Source of the DNA: Opitutia bacterium UBA6410
Lineage (GTDB): Bacteria > Verrucomicrobiota > Verrucomicrobiia > Opitutales > Intestinicryptomonadaceae
Length of the DNA: 26,328 nucleotides
Assembly (NCBI GenBank): GCA_002437405.1
Contig: DJPO01000017.1
Coordinates: 44,811 to 71,138, forward strand
Direction: 5' to 3'
Of this stretch, positions 7,209-13,390 are shown one piece after another. Made by a program: the position numbers and the translations under genes. Below the pieces are notes generated by a model that had not been told where the DNA came from, did not search any database, and saw only the letters and a list, made by a program, of their open reading frames with translations. Within the stretch, counting starts at the first letter, position 1; each line of letters begins with the position of its first letter.

Positions 7209-7252
7209 ATTATTTTGCTTGCGTTGTTATGTTTTTTTACGATTATAAAAGT

Positions 7253-7513
7253 ATGAAATTCGACTGCAACTTCGACCGACCGACCACCAAGCGCGAACGC
7301 GTGCTTGGGACGACTCTTCTTGCCGTGTGGTTTATGTCGATAATTTGGCGTTTGAGGCACGAATTCGTCGCTTTCGTTCTGGTCTTGGTTGTCGGGTGTC
7401 TTTTATTTGCCCTTTTGCGCTTCCTGTTTTTGGAGTACCTGCTCCCGATTGGGAGAATCAAAACGTCCGAGCCGTTTTTCCCTCAATTAAAAGACGTATT
7501 CTTAAAAAAATAA
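7253..7513 (+). CDS. Reverse-oriented small membrane protein (moron-like, unknown)
   Basis: This 86-residue ORF is on the opposite strand to all neighbouring tail genes. After a polar N-terminus (MKFDCNFDRPTTKRERV) it has two membrane-spanning stretches, LGTTLLAVWFMSIIWRL and FVAFVLVLVVGCLLFALLRFLFL, and a basic C-terminus ending DVFLKK. Earlier in-frame ATGs at 7202 and 7229 exist; the ATG at 7253 is chosen because the polar start and the membrane pattern follow, though no Shine-Dalgarno is seen. Its TAA lies in the stem of the terminator at 7504-7540. A lone opposite-strand membrane gene with its own terminator inside a tail operon is the layout of lysogenic-conversion or superinfection-exclusion genes, which is only an inference here. 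The gene could still be spurious. Confidence 0.55.
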   Translation: MKFDCNFDRPTTKRERVLGTTLLAVWFMSIIWRLRHEFVAFVLVLVVGCLLFALLRFLFLEYLLPIGRIKTSEPFFPQLKDVFLKK

Positions 7514-7536
7514 CCCCGTTGAGCGGGGTTATTTTA
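7504..7536. terminator. Strong bidirectional terminator between chaperone and tape measure genes
   Basis: AATAACCCCG (7509-7518) pairs perfectly with CGGGGTTATT (7524-7533) around a 5-base loop. On the - strand seven T's follow (7504-7510); on the + strand a weaker TTATTTTAT follows. It holds the stop codons of both the + strand membrane gene (7511-7513) and the - strand chaperone extension (7529-7531). In the - direction it should cut transcription between the chaperone genes and the tape measure. Confidence 0.85.
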
Positions 7537-7810
7537 TCAGCTCCGACGCGTAGCGCGGGGATATTGTCGCGGCGACTGCCCGAAATACGTCCACACGGTC
7601 AAACGCCCTGCGCGCGGATATTGCCTTTTGGAGGTATTCGAGCCGCGCGGGGGTGAGGTTTAGGGCGTCGTCCCAAGTCATATGTGTTTGGGCGCAAATT
7701 AGGGCTATGCACTCGCACCACTCGCGCCAGATGTCGCGGCGTCGGTCGGGTCGGCGGTTATGGACGCGATAAACTCCGCCGTCGCCGTCTGTCTGTGCGT
7801 CCACCGCGAA
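7529..7810 (-). CDS. Tail assembly chaperone, T-like extension reached by -1 frameshift
   Basis: This open frame continues the upstream chaperone in the -1 frame. From the slippery site at 7810-7816 it adds 93 residues, beginning FAVDAQTDGDGG and ending ATISPRYASELIK, to give a fusion of about 177 residues. The part DIWREWCECIALICAQTHM, then TWDDALNLTPARLEYLQ, is helical and resembles the T part of GT-type tail chaperones. No ATG with a ribosome binding site opens the frame; the only internal ATG (7682) lacks one. In lambda and many long-tailed phages the G and GT products bind the tape measure and recruit tail tube protein. The assignment rests on gene order, frame relation and the slippery heptamer. 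Confidence 0.65.
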   Translation of the reverse strand, partial: FAVDAQTDGDGGVYRVHNRRPDRRRDIWREWCECIALICAQTHMTWDDALNLTPARLEYLQKAISARRAFDRVDVFRAVAATISPRYASELIK

Positions 7811-8061
7811 AAAGGGGGGTAGTTTATCCTCCGCCCCTCCTCGAGGATTGCCTCGAAGTCCCCAATCGGCAGCGAATCGACTTCTTTCGCCGTCAAGCCC
7901 GTAAAGAGTTCGACAAGCGCGGGTTCGTCGTCGAGCGACGCGGCAAGGCTCGGGAATTGTCTGACGGGCAAGGCGCGCACTTTGACTTTCCCGCCGATTG
8001 ACAGTTCGATTTCGCACCCGCCGAAAAGCGTGATGTGGTTTTCTTTTTGCGTTTTGTCCAT
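7705..8061 (-). CDS. Tail assembly chaperone (G-like)
   Basis: This 118-residue acidic protein lies upstream of the tape measure, the standard place of gpG-type tail chaperones. It begins MDKTQKENHITLFGGCEIEL and includes VKVRALPVRQFPSLAASLDDE, then ELFTGLTAKEVDSLPIGDFEAI, a pattern (short strands, then an LPxxDF-type helical end) seen in these chaperones. The ATG at 8061 is preceded by AAGGAG at a good distance; the Shine-Dalgarno sits in a 4-bp hairpin with a GCAA loop. The zero-frame product ends in a Ser/Gly/Ala tail (ATSGASGASA). A CCCTTTT slippery site near codon 84 would divert some ribosomes into the T frame. Family homology is probable rather than proved. Confidence 0.75.
   Translation of the reverse strand: MDKTQKENHITLFGGCEIELSIGGKVKVRALPVRQFPSLAASLDDEPALVELFTGLTAKEVDSLPIGDFEAILEEGRRINYPPFSRWTHRQTATAEFIASITADPTDAATSGASGASA
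7810..7816 (-). promoter_or_regulatory. Slippery heptamer C CCT TTT for programmed -1 frameshift
   Basis: In the chaperone reading frame the - strand reads CCC CCT TTT TCG. The heptamer C-CCT-TTT has the canonical X-XXY-YYZ form (X=C, Y=T), so both tRNAs can re-pair after slipping one base back. The -1 frame is open for 93 further codons while the zero frame stops 105 bases downstream. Confidence 0.6.
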
Positions 8062-8081
8062 TTCTTTTCTCCTTGCGGAGG

Positions 8082-8265
8082 GAATGAAGAATGAAGAATT
8101 AAGAATGAAGAATTGGGATTGCTTCGGCGTTGCCTTGCAATCCTCGACTCTCACAGGTGAAGCCGAAAATTTTTATGATAGGTCATAAAGCATTCGGCAA
8201 CGCCTGCGGGTGCATAGGCGGCTCCGCCGCCTAATTCTTCATTCTTCATTCTTAATTCTTCATTC
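8082..8265. repeat. Palindromic heptamer-arm repeat, copy 2
   Basis: Arms are four to five GAATGAA/GAATTAA heptamers on each side, inverted. The core has a CTCACAGGTGAAGCCGAA arm, TTTATGATAGGTCATAAA, and GCATTCGGC. It lies between the 227-aa secreted protein gene and the tail chaperone gene, about 20 bases upstream of the chaperone start. Confidence 0.9.
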
Positions 8266-8287
8266 CCCATTTCCCTCCGCTTTTGGT

Positions 8288-8971
8288 TTACTTGATAATC
8301 TTGTTGTCGAGGGCGCGGGCGGTTAGCTCCTTGCCGACATTTTGCAAAGTCTTGAGCTGGGCGTCGGCGTTGTCGCGGACAATCAGCGCGGCGACTATGT
8401 TGTTGCAAATGCTCTTGGCTTTCGCCGTGTCGCCCATCGCGAGCAGATTCTTTGTAAGCCACATCGAAACCCAGCGGTCGATGTACATAGCCTCGAAAAC
8501 TTCGGGGCTGTTGTTTTCGACGAAGAAATCGAAGTCCTTCATCGTGTAAGCCATATTGACTTTTTGCGCCGTGGAGAGCTGTTTGTCGCCGACTTTCCAG
8601 CCGTTGGACTTGAGCTCGGAGTAGTACGTCGGGTCGGACTGCGACTTGAGCTCGATGAATTTGCCCGAATGCAGGCAGCAAAGCTCCCAGTCCGTCGCCT
8701 GCGGGAACGTGCACGCGCCCGCGAGGTACGCGAGTCCGCAAACACCCTTTTCGGCGGAATGCTCGTTGCCGTGCGCCGCGATGAGCTTTTTGACTTCGGG
8801 GAACGCTGCCTCGATGTCGGCGGCGTTGGCGTTCGCCCAGGCGACCTTTGTGTCCCAATCCTTGAGGAGATTCAATTCACCCGCAAGCTCGGGAAGAGTC
8901 TTGGCAAATGCGCCCGCGCCGATGACGAGGGCGGCTGTTATTGTGATGAGTTTTTTGATGGTGTTTTTCAT
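8288..8971 (-). CDS. Secreted protein of unknown function (227 aa)
   Basis: A signal peptide is clear: KNTIKK, a hydrophobic core (LITITAALVIGAGAFA) and a likely cut after AFA near residue 23. The mature part is helical, with many Lys/Asn/Ala residues, four Cys (VCGLAYLAGAC near 80-90, CC near 98, one Cys later) and a TPR-like rhythm in the second half (AMYIDRWVSMWLTKNLLAMGD, then AKAKSICNNIVAAL). I recognise no family. It is flanked on both sides by palindromic repeats (copies 2 and 3), so it is isolated from the operon as if inserted. Its composition is that of a host periplasmic protein rather than a virion part. It could be a lysogenic-conversion gene. Coding status is firm; function is not. 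Confidence 0.8.
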   Translation of the reverse strand: MKNTIKKLITITAALVIGAGAFAKTLPELAGELNLLKDWDTKVAWANANAADIEAAFPEVKKLIAAHGNEHSAEKGVCGLAYLAGACTFPQATDWELCCLHSGKFIELKSQSDPTYYSELKSNGWKVGDKQLSTAQKVNMAYTMKDFDFFVENNSPEVFEAMYIDRWVSMWLTKNLLAMGDTAKAKSICNNIVAALIVRDNADAQLKTLQNVGKELTARALDNKIIK

Positions 8972-8994
8972 TTTTTATCCTTTGGGTTGTTGTT

Positions 8995-9177
8995 AATGAA
9001 GAATTAAGAATGAAGAATGAAGAATTGGGATTGCTTCGGCGTTGCCTTGCAATCCTCGACACTCACAGGTGAATCCGAATGTTTTTATGATTGGTCATAA
9101 AGCAAACGGCGACGCCTGCGGGTGCATAGGCGGCTTCGCCGCCCAATTCTTCATTCTTAATTCTTCATTCTTCATTC
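8995..9177. repeat. Palindromic heptamer-arm repeat, copy 3
   Basis: It has the same architecture as copy 2 (CACTCACAGGTGAATCCGAA, TTTATGATTGGTCATAAA, CGCCTGCGGGTGCATAGGCGGC). The right arm overlaps the last codon and stop of the 148-aa gene: the GAATGA of the arm provides its TGA at 9172-9174. Confidence 0.9.
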
Positions 9178-9618
9178 CTTTGCAAGTTCCTTGATTTCGG
9201 GGAAAAGCTTCACCTTTTGCCAGTTGTCGGCCTTTTCATAGTCGCCCAAGACGTAATAGACGTAGGTGTGTTCGCCGACGTACGAGCGCCACTTCCAAAA
9301 CGGCAAGCCCGCCGTGTTTTCGAGCTTGAAGACGAGCATTTCCCCGCCCCAATCCGCCGTTTGGGTTTGCCCGAAAAGGCACAACGACGCCGACACAAAG
9401 CGGCTTTGCCCCAAGAGGGCTTCGCCCGTTCGCGCCGCCTGTTGTTGCCTCAAGAGGGCTTCGCCAGTCTGTGCGTCCTGCGCGGTTTGTGCGGTCTGTT
9501 TTTGCCCGATGAGGCTTTCCGCGCTCTCGAGTTGTATGAGCATATCGTACAGTTCGTCCGACGCGCACGCGGCGCACGCGGACGCCGCAAATGCAAAAAT
9601 TTTCAACAGTTTTTTCAT
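9172..9618 (-). CDS. Small exported protein with Gln/Ala repeats (unknown)
   Basis: This is a 148-residue product with an N-terminal signal (MKKLLKIFAFAASACAACAS); Cys residues near the cut could make it a lipoprotein, but the lipobox is poor. Residues ~37-75 form a low-complexity Gln/Thr/Ala segment containing TGEALLRQQ and TGEALLGQS, a duplicated unit also visible as a DNA repeat (AAGAGGGCTTCGCC twice on the + strand). The C-terminal part is aromatic (LPFWKWRSYVGEHTYVYYVLGDYEKA). It starts 4 bases after the stop of the neighbouring 234-aa secreted protein, so the two are one unit. No family recognised. Confidence 0.75.
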   Translation of the reverse strand: MKKLLKIFAFAASACAACASDELYDMLIQLESAESLIGQKQTAQTAQDAQTGEALLRQQQAARTGEALLGQSRFVSASLCLFGQTQTADWGGEMLVFKLENTAGLPFWKWRSYVGEHTYVYYVLGDYEKADNWQKVKLFPEIKELAKE

Positions 9619-9621
9619 TTT

Positions 9622-10326
9622 TTATTCCCTTACTTTGAAGTTGCCGAAATATTCGATTCGGACGGGTCGCCATACCTTGCCGTATATCGATTCCTCGCCC
9701 GCAGTCCTTGTCTGCCGCCACGCCAAGACGGTGTTGTCGGGGTTTGTGAGCGTTTCGCGCACATAGTCGCCCCAGACGACCGTTTTTGTCGTCGAAACGC
9801 CCTGCGCGGTGTAAATCGGGACGGCGCGCCGCTCGGTCGAGGAAATCGACGGATAAATCCAGATTGCGCCGACGGAATCGCCGTTGCACGTGCTGCCGAT
9901 TGACTTCGTAAAATCGGTAAATTCGGCGCGTTCGCCCCAGCAGCCGCCTGTCGCGTTTGTATACGCGCAGCGCCAATAGAAAACCCGGGGCGTGGAGTCG
10001 GTTATCATCGGGTGCAACGCCGCGATTTGCGCGCGCGACAGGGAGACTGTCGTCGTGAAATAAACGAGGTTGCCGAACTTGTCGATTACCTTGATTTCGC
10101 AATCCGTCCAATTGTAGACGACGCACTTTTGGTCGCTCGCGGGCACGGTTTGCCGCGCGGTCGGCATTGTGTCGATGTAGAGGCGAAAATCGCGGTAAAG
10201 CCTGTCAACCGACGGGGCTTTTTTTGTTGCGGTGTCGTAGACGAACGGGCGCGTCGCCGCCCGCGCGCAGGGCGCGTAGCCGAGCGCGAATGCGGAAAAG
10301 GCGAGAAAAAATGTTTTGCGGTTCAT
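9622..10326 (-). CDS. Exported protein in the tail region (234 aa, unknown)
   Basis: The ATG at 10326 overlaps the upstream stop as ATGA. Residues 1-23 are a signal peptide (MNRKTFFLAFSAFALGYAP, then CARA with a probable cut after ARA). The mature part is beta-rich and Cys-containing: QKCVVYNWTDCEIKVIDKFGNL, RVFYWRCAYTNATGGCWGERAEF, SIGSTCNGDSVGAIWIYPS. It ends with IYGKVWRPVRIEYFGNFKVRE. The paired cysteines fit an oxidised extracytoplasmic protein. A signal peptide is unexpected in a tail operon; the protein may act in the envelope (lysis, receptor masking) or be a lysogenic-conversion product. No family recognised. Confidence 0.75.
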   Translation of the reverse strand: MNRKTFFLAFSAFALGYAPCARAATRPFVYDTATKKAPSVDRLYRDFRLYIDTMPTARQTVPASDQKCVVYNWTDCEIKVIDKFGNLVYFTTTVSLSRAQIAALHPMITDSTPRVFYWRCAYTNATGGCWGERAEFTDFTKSIGSTCNGDSVGAIWIYPSISSTERRAVPIYTAQGVSTTKTVVWGDYVRETLTNPDNTVLAWRQTRTAGEESIYGKVWRPVRIEYFGNFKVRE

Positions 10327-10601
10327 TTCAGCTTTGCGTATTCGGTTTCGGAAAGTAGGGAGAAATTGAGCAGCCCGTCGGCGTCCAGTTGCGCGACAAG
10401 GTATGCGGTCGAGCTCGTCGCCGTGCCCGACGCCGAAAAGACTTTTAACTTCAGCGCGCGGTATATCGTGGCGGCGCAGTGTTCGCCGAGTTTGCCGAAA
10501 GTGATTTTGCCGCGCGATGTGATGAGCAGGTCGGAGTCCGCGGGTGTTGCGACCTCGGGAAACTCCGAAATGTCCTTTGTGATGATTTGCGATTCTGCCA
10601 T
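10323..10601 (-). CDS. Small tail-fibre-like protein (92 aa)
   Basis: The product contains KDISEFPEVATPADSDLLI, then TSRGKITFGKL. This ISELP-x-ATxPADxDLL-x-V pattern is frequent at the N-terminus of phage tail fibre or appendage proteins. The remainder (YRALKLKVFSASGTATSSTAYLVAQ) is beta-rich. It overlaps the following 234-aa gene by ATGA. The size is far below a full fibre, so it may be an adaptor or a trimmed remnant. Function is a tentative analogy. Confidence 0.65.
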   Translation of the reverse strand: MAESQIITKDISEFPEVATPADSDLLITSRGKITFGKLGEHCAATIYRALKLKVFSASGTATSSTAYLVAQLDADGLLNFSLLSETEYAKLK

Positions 10602-10618
10602 TTTTTTTCTCTCGATTT

Positions 10619-11095
10619 TTAAATTGAAATTTGCACCGCCGCGCCCCCGACGGTCGGGGCGACGCCGCCGAAAAGCGGGACAACCCGCGCCGCGTACGCC
10701 TCGAAAAACGAGCCGCGGAACTCGTACGATACCTCGAAAAACGCGCCCCGGATTTCGTCGGGGAACGTCGCGGAAAGCGTGCAATGTTTGAGGTAGACGG
10801 AGGGCTGTTTTTCGTCGTCCGATGTAATCTGCAAGTCGCCGCCCTCGAGTGCGTCGCAGAATGCGGCAAGGCGCGAAAGCTTCGACCAAGCCGCCGCGTA
10901 CGAGCCGCAAAAATACGGAATCTTCGCGGCGATTTCGTATTCCACATTAAAATTTTCGCGGCGGAAAACCCCGCGCGAGCCGCGCAATTTGACGGCTTCG
11001 GAGTCCGAGGAACGGCGAGGAGGGCTAAGCTCTATGATGTCGGTAAAGCCGTCGCCCTCCTGCGCCAAAATCTGCCCCGCGTATTCGATTTTCAT
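10619..11095 (-). CDS. Tail-associated protein candidate (158 aa, unknown)
   Basis: The start ATG (11095) overlaps the stop of the upstream holin-like gene as ATGA. The product has an N-terminal strand (MKIEYAGQILAQEG), RGSRGVFRRENFNVEYEI, a helix AAAWSKLSRLAAFCDALEGGD and a strand-rich end (YLKHCTLSATFPDEIRGAFFEVSYEFRGSFF). This resembles small tail proteins whose core is a two-sheet fold with a central helix, but I cannot name a family. It has no signal or membrane segment. Its place between a holin-like gene and a fibre-like gene fits a tail-tip component. Confidence 0.65.
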   Translation of the reverse strand: MKIEYAGQILAQEGDGFTDIIELSPPRRSSDSEAVKLRGSRGVFRRENFNVEYEIAAKIPYFCGSYAAAWSKLSRLAAFCDALEGGDLQITSDDEKQPSVYLKHCTLSATFPDEIRGAFFEVSYEFRGSFFEAYAARVVPLFGGVAPTVGGAAVQISI

Positions 11096-11436
11096 TGCGC
11101 GCCCTCCCTCTTTTCTTTCGGGCAGTTGAGGTGGCGGAATTTAAAGTTGCAAGTGTTGACAAAAACGCCGCCGTCCTTGAGGCATTCGTCGCAAACACTG
11201 TCGCGCGCGAGCATCATTTGGCATTTGAGCATATATTCTTCGGCTTCGCGGCGGTTGATTTCGCCCTTGCGGTGTTCGCGGGCTGTGAGCGCCTTGGATA
11301 TTCCGCACGACACGGCGGCAAGGGCGCTCGCCGCGCTTGCGATTGCCGCGCCCGCGACGGTTATTTCGTTCCAGTCTATCGCCGCGATAATCCACGCGGC
11401 GACGGGGGCAATATAGAGTCCTAAAAAGTCTTTCAT
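11092..11436 (-). CDS. Holin-like membrane protein (114 aa)
   Basis: Starting at ATG 11436, the first ~60 residues hold two hydrophobic stretches: MKDFLGLYIAPVAAWIIAAI and ITVAGAAIASAASALAAVS. A charged helix follows (KALTAREHRKGEINRREAEEYML), then a Cys/His-containing tail (CDECLKD, NTCNFKFRHLNC) that could bind metal. Two N-terminal membrane segments and the neighbouring lipoprotein gene fit a lysis cassette. The Cys pairs are unusual for a holin, so it may be another membrane protein. The ATG lies just after the lipoprotein stop, suggesting coupling. Confidence 0.65.
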   Translation of the reverse strand: MKDFLGLYIAPVAAWIIAAIDWNEITVAGAAIASAASALAAVSCGISKALTAREHRKGEINRREAEEYMLKCQMMLARDSVCDECLKDGGVFVNTCNFKFRHLNCPKEKREGAQ

Positions 11437-11440
11437 TCGG

Positions 11441-11635
11441 TTATCGGCGTTCGATTTCGAGTTCGAGGGCGTTGACGGTTTTGAGGGCGTCGCGGCACCA
11501 CTCGGGAGCGGCGGCGCGGGCGGCGGGGAAATCGGGGCGGGCAATCAGCCGCGCGGAGTTGTCGAGCCGCGCGTGTGTCGCGCAACCCGCGAGCATTGCG
11601 GCGGCGGCGAAAAGGCTAATCGTTTTTGCAATCAT
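11441..11635 (-). CDS. Small lipoprotein, Rz1-like outer-membrane spanin candidate
   Basis: This is a 64-residue protein with a signal sequence and lipobox: MIAKTISLFAAAAMLAGC, with Cys18 as the lipidation site. The mature part is short and contains RPDFPAARAAAPEWCRDALKT, then VNALELEIERR, a layout like Rz1-type lysis lipoproteins (short, a Cys and a helix near the end). Its start lies inside the 3' end of the 66-aa gene at 11616-11816, which recalls the overlapping Rz/Rz1 gene pairs. It would attach to the outer membrane and help fuse the envelopes at lysis. The match is by architecture, not by clear homology. Confidence 0.65.
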   Translation of the reverse strand: MIAKTISLFAAAAMLAGCATHARLDNSARLIARPDFPAARAAAPEWCRDALKTVNALELEIERR

Positions 11636-11816
11636 TTTTTTGTTTTCCGTCCACGGCGGCGTCGACCGCCGCGTCCTTTTTCTGTTTGCGGGCTATGGCG
11701 TCGGCGACATTGGCCGCAGCCGCGTAGTCAAGCGCGCATTCGACGAGTTTTTCGACCGTCGGGAACGCCCGAAAAACCGCCGCCAAAAGCCTGATTATCG
11801 CAAGTGTAATCGCCAT
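11616..11816 (-). CDS. Small protein upstream of the lipoprotein (66 aa; possible spanin partner)
   Basis: MAITLAIIRLLAAVFRAFP begins with a moderately hydrophobic helix; the rest is Ala/Lys/Asp-rich and likely helical (VEKLVECALDYAAAANVADAI, then ARKQKKDAAVDAAVDGKQKN). It overlaps the lipoprotein gene start by 20 bases. A membrane-anchored helical protein overlapping an Rz1-like gene would fit an inner-membrane spanin, but the membrane segment is weak and the protein is shorter than usual. Coding status is supported by the tight packing between two small genes. Confidence 0.55.
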   Translation of the reverse strand: MAITLAIIRLLAAVFRAFPTVEKLVECALDYAAAANVADAIARKQKKDAAVDAAVDGKQKNDCKND

Positions 11817-11835
11817 AGCCCGCGTCCGTGTCGGA

Positions 11836-11997
11836 TTACTCGGATTTTATCGTCTCGTACACGTTCTTGCCCTTTTCGACGACCTGCGCGACATCGGGAT
11901 TTGTCGAGCTGTCGCCGTCGAAAATGTAGTATACGTTTGTCGCAAGGCTGGCGATAAACGCGCAGACTGCGACGATGATTGCGACTGTCTTTTTCAT
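11836..11997 (-). CDS. Single-membrane-helix small protein (53 aa)
   Basis: The ORF starts at ATG 11997, preceded by AAAGGAAAA. MKKTVAIIVAVCAFIASLAT is one N-terminal membrane helix or uncleaved signal anchor; the remainder (NVYYIFDGDSSTNPDVAQVV, then EKGKNVYETIKSE) is polar. It lies between the tail tube gene and the spanin-like genes in a compact block of small genes. It may be a holin or antiholin component; nothing more can be said from sequence. Confidence 0.6.
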   Translation of the reverse strand: MKKTVAIIVAVCAFIASLATNVYYIFDGDSSTNPDVAQVVEKGKNVYETIKSE

Positions 11998-12019
11998 CTG
12001 TTTTTTCCTTTGTTAGGGG

Positions 12020-12955
12020 TTAGTCCGAGGACTGTTGCGACTGCGCCGCGACGGTCTCGATTTTGAATTTCGGGGTGGCGTACTGCGTGGAAGTTGCGCG
12101 AAATTCGAGTTCGCCGAAGCGCGCGGCTTCGACGCCGAAAGTGAGGGTTTGCGAGCCCGCGTTGACCGCCTTTGTGAGCGTGAATTTTGGGTCGCCCGTG
12201 TTTTCGCCGAAAATCACCAAGTCGGACGATACCGAGCGCAGGCTCTTACCGCGACCGACGCCGCCCTGCGGCTTTGCGAGGGCTTCGTACTGCGCCTCGG
12301 TGCAATTTGCGGGCTTGAATTTTGCGGTGGCTTCGAGCCCCGTGAAAATGTAGTCGAAAAGCCCGACGGAATCCTTTTTGCGCTCGGCGGTCGAGACGGA
12401 AAGCTCGATGTCGACGCCCTCCTCCGTTTCGACTTCCGTTGTGCCGTATTTGACCTTAAAAGGAATCGAAAAAATCTTGTCCTCCGAGAGTGCGGGCGGG
12501 TTGAAAGTCGCCGCCGTGCGGGAGTAGAGCGCGTCGGTGTCCGCAAAGGTTTTGTCGGACGAAATCAGCGCGGTAATCGTGCACTCGCCCAAGAGGTCTT
12601 TTTCGACGCCGCAGCCTATCGCGGGGCTCGAGGTTATCGCCGTTTTGTGGAACGTGTAGAGCTGCCCGTCGGCGGAATAGATTTTCGTGTCGTATTCGGT
12701 GTCGCCGAAAAGCGCCTGCCCGAGCTTCATTTCCGTCCACGGGAAGAGAACGGAAAGGTTGTCCCACTCAATCGGCTTGAACTTTATCTCGGCTTTGACG
12801 GCGAGCAAGATTTCGTCGAATTTTCCGAGGTGCGAAGCGCGCCGCTCCTTGGTCTCCTTGGTCAATTCGACGGTGATGTCGGTTTCGGATTTAAAAACGG
12901 CGGTCGAGTTCGCGCCCGTCTTTTTTACAATATATGCTGGTCCTGCGATTATCAT
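12020..12955 (-). CDS. Major tail tube protein candidate
   Basis: This 311-residue protein begins MIIAGPAYIVKKTGANSTAV and is beta-rich, with the acidic/Lys-alternating strands seen in tail tube subunits (ITVELTKETKERRASHLGKFDE, and later VEKDLLGECTITALISSDKT; EEGVDIELSVSTAERKKDS). A Ser/Gln-rich end (AAQSQQSSD) closes it. A similar strand block appears twice (near residues 25-60 and 160-200), which suggests two tube-like domains in one chain. AAAGGAAAA precedes the ATG. It follows head-tail connector candidates, the standard place of the tube gene. The tail chaperone and tape measure are ~4 kb further on rather than adjacent. Confidence 0.75.
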   Translation of the reverse strand: MIIAGPAYIVKKTGANSTAVFKSETDITVELTKETKERRASHLGKFDEILLAVKAEIKFKPIEWDNLSVLFPWTEMKLGQALFGDTEYDTKIYSADGQLYTFHKTAITSSPAIGCGVEKDLLGECTITALISSDKTFADTDALYSRTAATFNPPALSEDKIFSIPFKVKYGTTEVETEEGVDIELSVSTAERKKDSVGLFDYIFTGLEATAKFKPANCTEAQYEALAKPQGGVGRGKSLRSVSSDLVIFGENTGDPKFTLTKAVNAGSQTLTFGVEAARFGELEFRATSTQYATPKFKIETVAAQSQQSSD

Positions 12956-12976
12956 ATTTTTTTCCTTTGTTTAAAA

Positions 12977-13390
12977 TTACAAAACGAACGGTATTCTGAA
13001 GATGAGCAGCCCTGCGCTATTGCGGACAAGGCTAAATGCGGGCGTGCCGCAGCGGAGCGTATGGGTGTTTTTTATGCGCGAGCAGTGGAGTGTGCGGATT
13101 ATTTTTTCGAGGTCGTCGAGGTAGCATTTCGCCGCGTCCAAGTCGGCGTTGGAGTAGAGCGTCGCGTAGTAGCAGGCGAGCTCGAATTTATCGAAAACCG
13201 CCGCCGTGTTCGAAGTGCGCAATGTCGCGGACTCGGGCACAAGGCACACGGCGCGCGAGCGTTCGCCGCCGTTTTCCGCGAGAAAGTTGAGCATTTCCTG
13301 CTCGTTCTTGCCCGTGAAGACGGGGAAGACGGGAATGTCCGTATCTATCAAAAGTTTTTGCGCGGCGATAATGTATTCTTTTATGCTCAT
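12977..13390 (-). CDS. Tail completion/terminator protein candidate (137 aa)
   Basis: It begins MSIKEYIIAAQKLLIDTDIP with a helix, then VFPVFTGKNEQEMLNFLAEN, a central FDKFELACYYATLYSNADLDAAK strand-helix unit, and ends LVRNSAGLLIFRIPFVL with paired strands. Size and helix-strand order resemble tail terminator proteins (gpU-like), which cap the tail and join it to the head. It overlaps the upstream head-tail gene by ATGA and precedes the tube gene, the expected order. The call is by position and fold pattern. Confidence 0.6.
   Translation of the reverse strand: MSIKEYIIAAQKLLIDTDIPVFPVFTGKNEQEMLNFLAENGGERSRAVCLVPESATLRTSNTAAVFDKFELACYYATLYSNADLDAAKCYLDDLEKIIRTLHCSRIKNTHTLRCGTPAFSLVRNSAGLLIFRIPFVL

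Noticed and set aside
7190..7250. Promoter for the + strand membrane gene (TTGCGT and TTATAA at 7219-7248)
   Set aside because: The -10 match lies within 5 bases of the chosen ATG, so it could only make a leaderless mRNA; too weak to list.
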